Positions 17,696 through 28,440 of a stretch of DNA of 64,000 nucleotides are shown here, in pieces. Every line of letters starts with the position of its first letter. Within the stretch, counting starts at the first letter, position 1. Both the position numbers and the translations under genes were made by a program. Origin of the DNA: Synchiropus splendidus. Lineage: Eukaryota; Chordata; Actinopteri; Syngnathiformes; Callionymidae. Location: the NCBI RefSeq assembly GCF_027744825.2, contig NC_071348.1, forward strand, positions 17,703,563 through 17,767,562. Direction: 5' to 3'. The notes beneath the pieces were generated by a model. That model worked only from the letters and a program-made list of their open reading frames with translations. It searched no databases and had not been told where the DNA came from.

Positions 17696-18346
17696 ATGGC
17701 AAGCAACCAGACGAACACCACCGGGTATCACCCCGAGAGTCCTCCCCAGGTAGGGGCAGATTTTATTGATCTTGCAATACTGTCCATTTTACAAGTAATA
17801 TTTGTTCCTCCATTACATAAGCAAAAAACTTGTCTGGGATGCATCCTCGGATTAATAGTAGGGTGCATTCGCTTTTTCGTTAGAAAAGCATCCCCTTTAC
17901 ATGCCTCGTTCAGCCTCATTGGATGCGCGGGTTTAAATTTAAGCCCTCAGAGACCATGGCTTTGGCCGACCGCGGTCACCATAGTATACGTACTGGACAG
18001 TCTGTACACCGAATTGGCCCTTTTGTTTTGCATAGGTTCTCAGTGTACCTATTGCATTATAGCAGGAACGGCAATATATTTCATACTCATAGGTTTATTG
18101 CTGACATTAATTTGGTCAACCCTGGGGAGGTATAAAAGGGCAGCACTTAATCTTACTGCGCAATGGATAATTCTGATGATATGGATTCTGTTCAAAAAGT
18201 TAGCTGGAGGAACTTCTTTGTATGTCTCTGTGTTTTATATAGGTTACCTGATGGGGACTTGTTACCCCATAAAGATATGGAAAACTTCGAACAGCATAAG
18301 GCTGTTTGGGATGGCGTCTACTATTCGTAGACCTTCTCAGAATTGA
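17696..18346 (+). CDS. Multi-pass membrane accessory protein, 216 aa
   Basis: 216 aa from an ATG. The N terminus is polar with two sequons (NQT, NTT at 4-9). Hydrophobic segments are visible at about 23-39, 46-62, 90-112, 118-140, 155-169 and 175-190, predicting around six membrane spans. It has Cys residues within and between spans (C46, C49, C57, C77, C112, C117, C120) and a short basic C terminus (IRRPSQN). I recognise no family. Multi-pass proteins are not standard retroviral products; viroporin-like or receptor-modulating roles are speculation. The frame is intact despite its hydrophobic composition. A TATAAAAGG box sits inside its coding region at 18131. Confidence 0.6.
   Translation: MASNQTNTTGYHPESPPQVGADFIDLAILSILQVIFVPPLHKQKTCLGCILGLIVGCIRFFVRKASPLHASFSLIGCAGLNLSPQRPWLWPTAVTIVYVLDSLYTELALLFCIGSQCTYCIIAGTAIYFILIGLLLTLIWSTLGRYKRAALNLTAQWIILMIWILFKKLAGGTSLYVSVFYIGYLMGTCYPIKIWKTSNSIRLFGMASTIRRPSQN
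18131..18139 (+). promoter_or_regulatory. Candidate internal promoter TATA box
   Basis: TATAAAAGG is a full TATA consensus with GC-rich flanks (GGGGAGG before, GCAGC after). It lies 225 bp upstream of the ATG at 18356. Spumaviruses start their regulatory-gene transcripts from an internal promoter just upstream of those genes, and the position matches. The bases also encode YKR of the membrane protein, so chance is possible. Confidence 0.45.
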
Positions 18347-18367
18347 CATTTTGTAATGTTTCTACAG
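18332..18367 (+). promoter_or_regulatory. Two candidate splice acceptors before the 3' regulatory ORF
   Basis: CCTTCTCAG ends at 18340, 15 nt before the ATG at 18356. TTTCTACAG ends at 18367, just inside the ORF. Use of the second would move the first in-frame ATG to 18464 (ATCATGG). Both match the acceptor consensus moderately. Confidence 0.4.
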
Positions 18368-20347
18368 GGCTCAATTGTGATTACGGACGGGAACAACAAA
18401 GCAGATCAATGGGATCCATGGCACACGCAAAAAACGAGAGTCCTGTATGCCCTAGATGTGATCATGGAGCCCCTTGATCCCGGAACCAAAGTCCGCCCTG
18501 TAGACAGAGGAAGACATAGGATTTTTAGTTGGGGACCCTCCACCAAAATGGTTGAATATTGGAGGGGTGAGCCCCGCATGAGATTTACAGCAAAGGTGTC
18601 ACGCGGTGTACTTACCCAAGATCATAAAAAGCAGGTCCAAAAATTGTGGATACCGCATGAAATCAAAGCAAAGGATCGGGTTGTGTGGTCATTCGAAAAG
18701 GAGACCCCGTTCATTCTCCAGGCATGGCCACGTTTTGTGGTAATGTGCCGGGAGAACGAGCCATTGAACCATTGGCTCCCAGTTGTTTGTGCTGAACTCT
18801 GGGAGTTTACGTTCCCCGGGGATGATAAGCTGCCCCCGTTGACCACGTACGCCATTAGGGCGTACCATTGTAAAATAGGACCTGGGCAGACATCCTGGAT
18901 TGAACGCGGAGCATTCCATCCCTCATATATGATGGAGGGAATGGTGCTGAAAACTGAACAGGTGGGAGAAATATACAACGAAGACTTGGGAAATGTTAGC
19001 CCAGCCAGACCTTGGGGGCCAGGAAACATTCAGCCAGGCTACCAACCTCCCGGAAAGCAGATTTACCTCTGCGACACAAACTTACTGATGGTGACTCAAT
19101 GGCAGAAAGATGTTGTGAGTGTGTATGAGGACTGGGAGGAGTGCGTTGACAGGGAGCATGATGAATTGTGGCATGGGGGGTTTGGTACACAACATTACCA
19201 AGGAGGATATTGTCCTAGTGGTTACTATGAGTGGATCGAAAGGTTGTTGAAAGGCAGATCAGTGGTGCCCACAGCACATGGATGGCATATGCGAAGACCA
19301 GTCACTTGGGAAAAATTCGCCCGACTGGTGATGAGTGGAGCTAAGGAGGAAGCAATGGCGGTGTTGGAGGGGAATCGCGACTGGAAGCGCCCTGCCATGC
19401 TCCAACAGTACAAACGGCAACGCGGGAGGCCCGCCCCCCGGAGACCAAACCCGGCGAGACGTTGGGCAAGGAGAGCCGCGACATCCAGTAGCACAGAGGT
19501 GGCCTCTGGAGGGAGAAGCAATCTCCCGTCCAATGACGAGGCACCTGCTAGCTCGGAGTCGGTAGCTACTCCAGCCCCAAGGGCACCCAAGTGTCGGAGG
19601 GCCTCCGTGTCTGTACCGATGTACCCTGAGCCAGCGCGGTCCTCTCCCGAACCACTGCCAAATGCCCCACCACCTTCAGAAAGTGGTGCAGTTGAGGACA
19701 GCCAGGAAGAACAGCCAAATCACCAAGGAGATGCCAGCGCAGCAAATTGTGCTTATTGTAAGGGAGAATTAGTAGCCCTTAAAGATCCACTCCTTTGTAA
19801 GCACGATGGCCATATCCTGGGAAGTTGCCACCTGTGTGGGTTAAACATGAGGGACATCAGCTTTGTCTTCCCTGATGTTGGACAGTTCGTAGCAGGCCCC
19901 GTTAATGACTCTCACACGGGGACAGATGGCCCTGTGGAGATGAACCCCGGAAGCATGCTAAACCCTGTACCCCCGGCATCACCAAGACGCCAGACACCTT
20001 CTCCTCAAACTGAAGACTCCAGTGATCTGAGCCCCACATCTTCTCAATCTGCAAGCCACTCGACTCCAGCCCCACGAAATGAATATTCACCCACCACTCC
20101 CCAATATGAGGTTCCAGCTCCCCCAGCGTCTGTGGATGGTGATGGAGAACCTAATGACTACACTGCCCCTTTGACGTCCAGCCCTGCGTCGCCTGGTGTG
20201 CCAAGATCGGCATCTGTGCTGATGTGGATCTGCTACTACGTGAACATGCTGAGAGAATTGGATGATCTCGAGTCCCTGATGAGACAACAAAATGATGACG
20301 ACGAAGGAATCGGACCACTGGACTTTGACGAACTGGACAAATGGTGA
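18356..20347 (+). CDS. Candidate transcriptional transactivator, 663 aa
   Basis: The last ORF before the polypurine tract, the place of regulatory genes in complex retroviruses. N-terminal residues 1-320 are globular and Trp-rich and hold the motifs shared with the pol-env accessory gene. Residues 352-373 are basic with an AT-hook-like RGRP core (356-359) and RRPNPARRWARR, suiting DNA binding and nuclear entry. A Ser/Pro-rich linker follows. C465/C468, C481/H483 and C491/C494 form a probable zinc-binding module (CAYC...CKH...CHLC). The tail (634-661) is acidic with spaced hydrophobics (ELDDLESL, PLDFDELDKW), the pattern of acidic activation domains. A spumavirus Tas-like role is inferred from position and composition; no sequence match to a known transactivator was recognised. 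The start is the first ATG after the acceptor at 18340; 18464 is the alternative. Confidence 0.7.
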   Translation: MFLQGSIVITDGNNKADQWDPWHTQKTRVLYALDVIMEPLDPGTKVRPVDRGRHRIFSWGPSTKMVEYWRGEPRMRFTAKVSRGVLTQDHKKQVQKLWIPHEIKAKDRVVWSFEKETPFILQAWPRFVVMCRENEPLNHWLPVVCAELWEFTFPGDDKLPPLTTYAIRAYHCKIGPGQTSWIERGAFHPSYMMEGMVLKTEQVGEIYNEDLGNVSPARPWGPGNIQPGYQPPGKQIYLCDTNLLMVTQWQKDVVSVYEDWEECVDREHDELWHGGFGTQHYQGGYCPSGYYEWIERLLKGRSVVPTAHGWHMRRPVTWEKFARLVMSGAKEEAMAVLEGNRDWKRPAMLQQYKRQRGRPAPRRPNPARRWARRAATSSSTEVASGGRSNLPSNDEAPASSESVATPAPRAPKCRRASVSVPMYPEPARSSPEPLPNAPPPSESGAVEDSQEEQPNHQGDASAANCAYCKGELVALKDPLLCKHDGHILGSCHLCGLNMRDISFVFPDVGQFVAGPVNDSHTGTDGPVEMNPGSMLNPVPPASPRRQTPSPQTEDSSDLSPTSSQSASHSTPAPRNEYSPTTPQYEVPAPPASVDGDGEPNDYTAPLTSSPASPGVPRSASVLMWICYYVNMLRELDDLESLMRQQNDDDEGIGPLDFDELDKW

Positions 20348-20360
20348 AGGACGATATTTT

Positions 20361-20370
20361 CGGAGGGGGA
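20361..20370 (+). other. Polypurine tract (retrovirus)
   Basis: CGGAGGGGGA directly abuts the 3' LTR start TGTTGTATAC, the required position for plus-strand priming. It is short but purely purine after the first C. Confidence 0.85.
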
Positions 20371-22121
20371 TGTTGTATACACTGGAAGTTCGAAAATATT
20401 ATAATCAAAACCTGCTAAATAATATTTGATATTGTTTCTGTTTTTTATCATTAATGGACCTGCTAAATAATATTTGATATTGTTTTTGATTTTTTATCAT
20501 TAATTGTTTAATGTTTCAAACTTTAGTGAACCTGTATGCGTTTGATCATGCGCGTTTGAACTCACGAACAGCTGTGTGCTTGGATCTGAGAATGACCTTG
20601 AAGGCGCGCTCATCTGAAGTCATGAGAGAGCGGCCATCTTGAACTTAGTTTGAACCTGTGCGCACGTGCTGACAAAATGGAGTGGATGTACTGACCTAAT
20701 ATGGTGAACCGGGCATCAGTGACGTATAAAAAATGATGTAAGTGCTGACGCAATTGACACTAATATGATCTATCACCGAACATGTATCCTTTTGAGGGAG
20801 GAACTTCAAAAGGCCACCTGGAGAAAAAACAAGATAAGTTATAGATATGACTAATTGGCTTGGCGTGAGAAAACGGATGTCGGTATGTCTTCAAAGCCGT
20901 GTGTCGCTATATAAGCGCTCGGAGATGTGACCCTGAGTTCTTGCTCTTTTTGGATCTTCGCCCGCGTTTGTCCGCCGTAAGTTTTTATCTTATCTTGGGA
21001 CGGTGCTCTTGCTGTTTGCTCTCGGACCATTTGATTTCAACTCATCTTTTATTTCCTCTTTTACTATTTTTGAATTAATCCTTTTTTATTGAAGTGTTTT
21101 TGATTATATGGTTTTGAAGTATTTTAATTATACGGCTTTTGAAGTGTTTTTGATTATATGGTTTTGAAGTATTTTTAATTATACGGCTTTTGAAGTGTTT
21201 TTGATTATATGGTTTTGAAGTATTTTTAATTATACGGCTTTTGAAGTGTTTTTGATTATATGGTTTTGAAGTATTTTTAATTATACGGCTTTTGAAGTAT
21301 TTTTGATTATATGGTTTTGAAGTATTTTAATTATACGGCTTTTGAAGTATTTTTGATTATATGGTTTTTGAAGTATATGTACTAGTACCAGCGTCTGGCG
21401 GTACTTTTGATATTGTTGGGTATCAGCGTCTGGCAATACCCTTGAGTTTATGGATTTTATTGTTTTTGGTTGACTTTGCTGTTTTTACTATTCTTTTATT
21501 AATTTTTTGAAGAAACATTTTTGTGACAAATAACAAAATAAAATTGAGTACGAATTAAGTACTGAAAAGGCACAACGGCGTGGATCCCTGACTACTAAAG
21601 AATCAACTGGCTCCTACCTACTACCATCAATTGGGTTATAGGTGAGTTACTGTTTGATTTCCTCCTGTTGCACATTTAATGAGTGTCTCACATGGCAGCA
21701 TTATTCCATCCTGAATTATTGTGTCAATGATTAGGTGGTAGTTTTAGGCATTTATGGGGAAAATGTTATTTGAAAGGAATGGATTTAGGATCCGATCATG
21801 AGTCCCTAAACGAAGTTAAGTAAAGAGACAAGAGATAAGGTGTAGCATTGTAAGGTCAAGAACCTGTTTCTTAACAGGTCGGGCTAATTAAATAACCCGC
21901 TCAGTGAAGCGCCGACACTACTCACTAATATAATAAGGTATAGTTGATATGCTTATTATAGTTTTAGAACCGTGTCCGCAACAAGAGGCTGACTGAGTTG
22001 ACCAACCGAGGGGCCCTTTACCAGAGAGGCAAAGGGAGGTAGTGTGCTTGGAACTAGGGACGGCTTATGTTATAGCTAATCGCCTTGTACACAAGACCTT
22101 GAAAACCTAAACCCGACGACA
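20371..22121 (+). repeat. 3' LTR of the retrovirus
   Basis: 1,751 bp, nearly identical to 2250-3999. It carries the same U3 duplication, TATA box, six-unit R repeat, twin hairpins (21384-21405 and 21418-21441) and AATAAA (21537-21542), which would terminate viral RNAs. Confidence 0.95.
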
Positions 22122-22126
22122 GGAGG
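22122..22126. other. Target-site duplication, right copy (GGAGG), retrovirus
   Basis: GGAGG after the terminal CA, matching 2245-2249. The satellite continues with TGAAAATTCC in the correct phase. Confidence 0.9.
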
Positions 22127-25100
22127 TGAAAATTCCATGTTCTGAAGCTCCCCTGGAAAGTTAAGGCACAATGCAGAAAACGCGTTTTCAGCCTGAGATA
22201 AGGTGGGTTCCGGAACGCCAAACATAAAAATGTTGGTAACTTTGGAAAAACACTTCAGACAGCTTAGATTTGATGTACAACGACTAGAAAGACCCTTTCT
22301 GCTGTGGTGGGAGGAGAAAATTTCATGTTCTGAAGCTTCCCTACAAAGTTATGGCACAATGCAGAAAACGCGTTTTCAGCCCGAGATAAGGTCGTTTCCG
22401 GAACGCCAAACATAAAAATGTTGATAGCTTTCGAGAAACACTTCAGACAACTTATATTTGATGTGCAACTACTAGAAAGACCCTTTCTGCTATAGTGGGA
22501 GGTTAAAATTTCATGTTCTGAAGCTTCCCTGCAAAGTTAAGGATCAATGCAGAAAACGCGTTTTCAGCCTGAGGTAAGGTGGGTTCCGGAACGCCAAACA
22601 TAAAAATGTTGGTGACTTTGGAAAAACACTTCAGACAGCTTAGATTTGATGTGCAACGACTAGAAAGACCCTTTCTGCTACAGTGGGAGGTTAAAATTTC
22701 ATGTTCTGAAGCTTCCCTGCAAATTTATGGCACAATGCAGAAAATGCGTTTTCAGCCTTATAAGGTGGTTTCCGAAACGTCAAACATAAAAATGTTGATA
22801 ACTTTCGAAAAACACTTCAGACAGCTTAGATTTGATGTGCAACTACTAGAAAGACCCTTTCTGGTTTAGAGGGTGGAGAAAATTTCATGTTCGGAAACTT
22901 CCCTGAGAAGTTATGGCACAATGCAGAAAACGCGTTTTCAGCCTGAGATAAGGTGGGTTCCGGAACGCCCAACGTAAAAATGTTGATAACTTTGGAAAAA
23001 CACTTCAGACAGCTTAGATTTGATGAGCAACTACTAGAATGACCCTTTCTGTTACAGTGGGAGGTGAAAATTTCATGTTCTGAAGCTTCCCTGCAAAGTT
23101 ATGGCACAATGCAAAAAACGCGTTTTCAGCCTGAGATAAGGTGGGTTCCGGAACGCCAAACATAAAAATGTTGATAACTTTGGAAAAACACTTCAGACAG
23201 CTTAGAGTTGATGTGCAACTACTAGAAAGACCCTTTCTGCTATAGTGGGAGGTGAAAATTTCATGTTCTAAAGGTTCCCTGCAAAGTTATGGCACAATGC
23301 GTAAAACGCGTTTTCAGCCTGAGATAAGGTCGATTCCGGAACGCCAAACATGAAAATGTTGATAACTTTCGAAAAACACTTCAGACAGCTTAGATTTGTT
23401 GTGCAACTACTAGATAGACCCTTTTTGCTATAGTGGGAGGTTAAAATTTCATGTTCGGAAGCTTCCATGCAAAGTTATGGCACAATGCAGAAAATACGTT
23501 TTCAGCCTGAGATAAGGTTGATTCCGGAATGCCAAACATAAAAATGTTGATAACTTTGGAAAAACACTTCAGACAGCTTAGATTTGATGTGCAACTACTC
23601 GAAAGACCCTTTCTGCTATAGTGGGAAGTTAAAATTTCATGTTCGGAAGCTTCCATGCAAAGTTATCGCACAATGCAGACAACGCGTTTTCAGCCTGAGA
23701 TAAAGTCGATTCTGGAACGCCAAACATAAAAATGTTGATAACTTTCAAAAAACACTTCAGACAGCTTAGATTTGATGTGCAACTACTAGAAAGACCCTTT
23801 CTGCTATAGTGGGAGGTTAAAATTTCATGTTCGGAAGCTTCCATGCAAAGTAATGGCACAATGCAGACAACGCTTTTTTTGCCTGAAATAAGGTCGATTC
23901 TGGAACGGCAAACATAAAAATGTTGACAACTTTCGAAAAACACTTCAGACTGCTTAGATTTGATGAGCAACTACTAGAAAGACCCTATCTGCTATAATGG
24001 GAGGTGAACATTTCATGTTCTGAAGCTTCCATGCAAAGTTATGGCACAATGCAGAAAACGCGTTTTCAGCTTGAGATAAGGTGGGTTCCGAAATGCCAAA
24101 CGTAAAAATGTTGATAACTTTGGAAAAACACATCAGACAGCTTAGATTTGATGTGCAACTACTAGAAAGACACTTTCTGCAATAGTGGGAGGTGAAAATT
24201 TCATGTTATGAAGCTTCCTAGCAAAATTATGGCACAATGCAGAAAATTCGTTTTCAACCTGAGATAAGGTTGATTCCGGAACGCCAAACATAAAAATGTT
24301 GATAACTTTGGAAGAACAATTCAGACAGCTTAGATTTGATGTGCAACTACTAGAAAAACCCTTTCTGCTATAGTGGGAGGTGAAAATTTCATTTTCTGAA
24401 ACTTCCTTGCAAAGTTATGGCACAAAGCGTGAAAAGCGTTTTCAGCCTGAGATAAGGTAGATTCCGGAACGCCAAACATAAAAATGTTGATAACTTTGGA
24501 AAAACACTTCAGACAGCTTAGATTTGATGTGCAACTACTAGAAAGACCCTTTCTGCTATAGTGGGAGGTTAAAATTTCATGTTCTGAAGCTTCCTTGCAA
24601 AGTTATGGCACAATGCAGAAAATGCGTTTTCAGCATAAGATAATGTTGATTCCGGAAAGCCAAACATAAAAATGTAGATAACTTTGGAAAAACACTTCAG
24701 ACAGCTTAGATTTGATGTGCAACTACGAGAAGGACCCTTTCTGCTATAGTAGAGGATAAAATTTCATCTTCTGAAGCTTCCCTGCAAAGTTATGGCACAA
24801 TGCAGAAAACACGTTTTCAGCCTGAGATAAGGTGGGTTCCGGAACGCCAAACATAAAAATGTTGATAACTTTGGAAAAACCCTTCAGACAGCTTAGATTT
24901 GATGTGCAACTACTAGAAAGACCCTTTCTGCTATAGTGGGAGGTGAACATTTCATGTTCTGAAGCTTCCCTGAGAAGTTATGGCACAATGCAGAAAACGG
25001 ATTTTCAGCATGAGATAAGGTTGATTCCGGAACGCCAAACATAAAAATGATGATGACTTTGGAAAAACACTTCAGACAGCTTAGATTTGATGTGCAACTA

Positions 25101-28100
25101 CTAGAAAGACCCTTTCTGCTGTAGTGGGAGGTGAAAATTTCATTTTCTGAAGCTTCCTTGCAAAGTTTTGGCACAATGCAGAAAATGCGTTTTCAGCCTG
25201 AGATAAGGTTGATTCCGGAACGCCAAACATGAAAATGTTGATAATTTTGTAAAAAAACTTCAGACAGCTTAGATTTGATGTGCAATTACTAGAAAGACCC
25301 TTTCTGCCATTGTGGGAGGTGAAAATTTGATGTTCTGAAGCTTCCCTGCAAAGTTATGGCACCATCCGTTAAACGCGTTTTCAGCCTGAGATAAAGTCGA
25401 TTCCGGAACGCCAAACATAAAAGTGTTGATAACTTTGAAAAAACATTTCAGACAGCTTAGATTTGATCTGCAACTACCAGAAAGACCCTTTCTGCTACAG
25501 TGGGAGTTGAAAATTCGATGTTCTGAAGCTTCCCTGCAAAGTTATGGCACAATGCGTAAAACGCGTTTTCAGGCTGAGATAAGGTCGATTCCGGAACGCC
25601 AAATATAAAAATGTTGATAATTTTGGAAAAACACTTCAGACAGCATAGATTTGATGTGCAACTACTAGAAAGACCGTTTCTGCCATAGTGGGAAGTGAAA
25701 ATTTCATGTTCTGAAGCTTCCCTGGAAAGTTATGGAACAATGCGTTAAACGCGTTTTCAGCCGGAGATAAGGTCGATTCAGGAACGCCAAACATAAAAAA
25801 TATGATAACTTTTGAAATACACTTCAGACAGCTTAGATTTAATGTGCAAATACTAGAAAGACCCTTTCTGCTATAGTGGGAGGTGAAAATTTCATGTTCT
25901 GATTCATCCCTGCAAAGTTATGGCACAATGAAGAAAACACATTTTCAGCCTGAGATAAGATGGGTTCCGGAACGCCAAACATAAAAATGTTGATAACTTT
26001 GGAAAAACACTCCAGACAGCTTAGCTTTGATGTGCAACTACTGGAAAGACCCTTTCTGCTATAGTGGGATGTGAAAATTTCATGTTCTGAAGCTTCCCTG
26101 CAAAGTTATGGCACCATGCGTAAAACGCGTTTTCAGCCTGAGATAAGGTCGATTCCGGAACGCCAAACATAAAAATCTAGATAATTCTGGAAAAACACTT
26201 CAGACAGCTTAGATGTGATGTGCAACTACTAGAAAGACCCTTTCTGCTATAGTGGGAGGTTAAAATTTCATGTTCTGAAGCTTCCCTGCAAAGTTATGTC
26301 ACAATTCAGAAAACGCGTTTTCAGCCTCACATAAGGTCAATTCTGATACGCCAAACATAAAAGTGTTGATAACTTTGGAAAAACACTTCAGACAGCTTAG
26401 ATTTGATGTGCAAGTACTAGAAAGACCCTTTCTGCTATAGTGGGAGGTGAAAATTTCATGTTCTGAAGCTTTCCTGCAAAGTTATGGCACAATGCGTAAA
26501 ACGCGTTTTCAGCCTGAGATAAGTTAGATTCCGGAACGCCAAACATAAAAATGTTGATAACTTTGGACAAACACTTCAGACAGCTTAGATTTGATGTGCA
26601 AGTAGTAGAAAGACCCTTTCTGCTATAGTGGGATGTGAAAATTTCATGTTCTGAAGATTTCCTGCAAAGTTATGGCACAATGTGTAAAACGCATTTTCAG
26701 CCTGAGATAAGGTGGGTTCCAAAACGCCAAACATAAAAATGTTGATTACTTCGGAAAAACACTTTAGACAGCTTAGATTTGATGTGCAACTACTAGAAAG
26801 GCCCTTTCTGCTATAGTGGGAGGTGAAAATTTCATATTCTGCAGCTTTCCTGCAAAGTGATGGCAAAATGCAGAAAACGCGTTTTCAGCCTGAGAAAAGG
26901 TCGATTCCGGAACGCCAAACATAAAAATGTTGATAACTTTCGAAAAACACTTCTGACAGCTTAGATTTGATGAGCAACTTCTAGAAAGACCGTTTCTGCT
27001 ATAGTGGGAGGTGAACATTTCATGTTCTGAAGCTTCCCTGCAAAGTTATGGCACAATGCAGAAAACGCGTTTTCAGCTTGAGATAAGGTCGATTCCGGAA
27101 CGCCAAAATTAAAAATGTTGATAACTTTGGAAAAATACTTTCGACAGCTTAGATTTAATGTGCAACTACTAGAAATACCCTTTCTGCTATAGTGGGACGT
27201 GAAAATTTCATGTTGTGAAGCTTCCCTGCAAAGTTATGGCACATTGCAGAAAACGCGTTTTCAGCCAGAGATAAGGTCGATTCTGAAATGCCAAACATAA
27301 AAATGTTGATAATTTTGGAAAAACACTTCAGACAGCTTAGATTTGACGTGCAACTACTAGAAAGACCCTTTCTGCTGTAGTGGGAGTTGAAAATTTCATG
27401 TTCTGAAGCTTCCCAGCAAAGATATGGCACAAAGAAAGAAACACGATTTCAGCCTGAGGTAAGGTGGGTTCTGGAACACCAAACATAAAAATGTTGATAA
27501 CTTTGGAAAAACATTTCAGACAGCTTAGATTTGATCTGCAACTACTCGAAAAACCCTTTCTGCTACATTGGGAGGTGAAAATGTCATGTTCTGAAACGTC
27601 CCTGCAAAGTTATGGCACAATGCAGAAAACGCGTTTTCAGCCTGAGATAAGGTCGATTCCGGAACGCCAAACATCAAAATGTTGATAAGTTTGGAAAAAC
27701 ATTTCAGACAGCTTAGATTTGATCTGCAACTACTCGAAAAACCCTTTCTGCTACATTGGGAGGTGAAAATGTCATGTTCTGAAACGTCCCTGCAAAGTTA
27801 TGGCACAATGCAGAAAACGCGTTTTCAGCGTAAGATAAGGTGAGTTCCCGAACGCAAAAGATTAAAACGTTGATAACTTTGGAAAAAATCTTCAGACAGC
27901 TTAGATTTGATGTGCACCTACTAGAAAGACCCTTTCTACTATAGTGGGAGGTTGAAAATTTCATGTTTTGAAGCTTCCATGCAAAGTTATGGCACAATCG
28001 AGAAAACGCGTTTTCAGTCTGAGATAAGGGGGGTTCCGGAAAGCCAAACATATAAATGTTGATATCTTTCGAAAAACACTTAACACAGCTTAGATTTCAT

Positions 28101-28440
28101 GTGCAACTACTAGAAAGACCCTTTCTGCCATAGTGGGAGGTGAACATTTCATGTTCTGAAGCTTCCCTGCAAAGTTATGGCACAATGCAGAAAACGCATC
28201 ATCAGCCTGAGATAAGGTGGGTTCCAGAACGCCAAACATAGAAATGTTGATAACTTTGGAAAAACACTTCAGACAACTTAGATTTGTTGAGCAACTACTA
28301 GAAAAACCCTTTCTACTATAGTGGATGGTGAAAATTTCATGTTCTGAGGCTTCCCTGCAAAGTTATGGCACAATCCAAATAAGTCGTTTTCAGACTGAGA
28401 TAAGGTGGGTTCCGGAACGCCAAACATAAAAATGTTGATA

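Larger units (their letters stand above)
2250..22121 (+). mobile_element. Full-length endogenous retrovirus, 19.9 kb, spuma-like features
   Basis: A complete provirus: LTRs of 1,750 and 1,751 bp (TG...CA ends), tRNA-Lys3-type primer site, gag, pol, a pol-env accessory gene, env, three 3' ORFs, polypurine tract, and 5-bp target duplication. The LTRs differ at about five positions by eye, so the insertion is recent. Nearly all frames are open. The internal region alone is about 16.4 kb and the predicted RNA about 18-19 kb, well above the 12-13 kb typical of the largest well-known exogenous retroviruses. Separate Pol ATG, absence of Gag zinc knuckles, an Env N-terminal cytoplasmic leader and a TATA box upstream of the last ORF point towards spumaviruses. 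The primer site and Gag macro domain do not. Assignment to a named lineage needs an RT tree; a fish-specific or otherwise deep-branching retrovirus group is the main alternative. Confidence 0.95.

Noticed and set aside
4493..20451. Minus-strand ORFs up to 135 codons inside the retrovirus
   Set aside because: They lie opposite long, domain-bearing plus-strand genes and have no recognisable motifs. I saw no evidence for an antisense gene.
22380..22400. GGTCGATTCC in many monomers resembling a Pol III B box (tRNA-derived SINE)
   Set aside because: It is one base short of the B-box consensus and no A box was found at the proper distance upstream.
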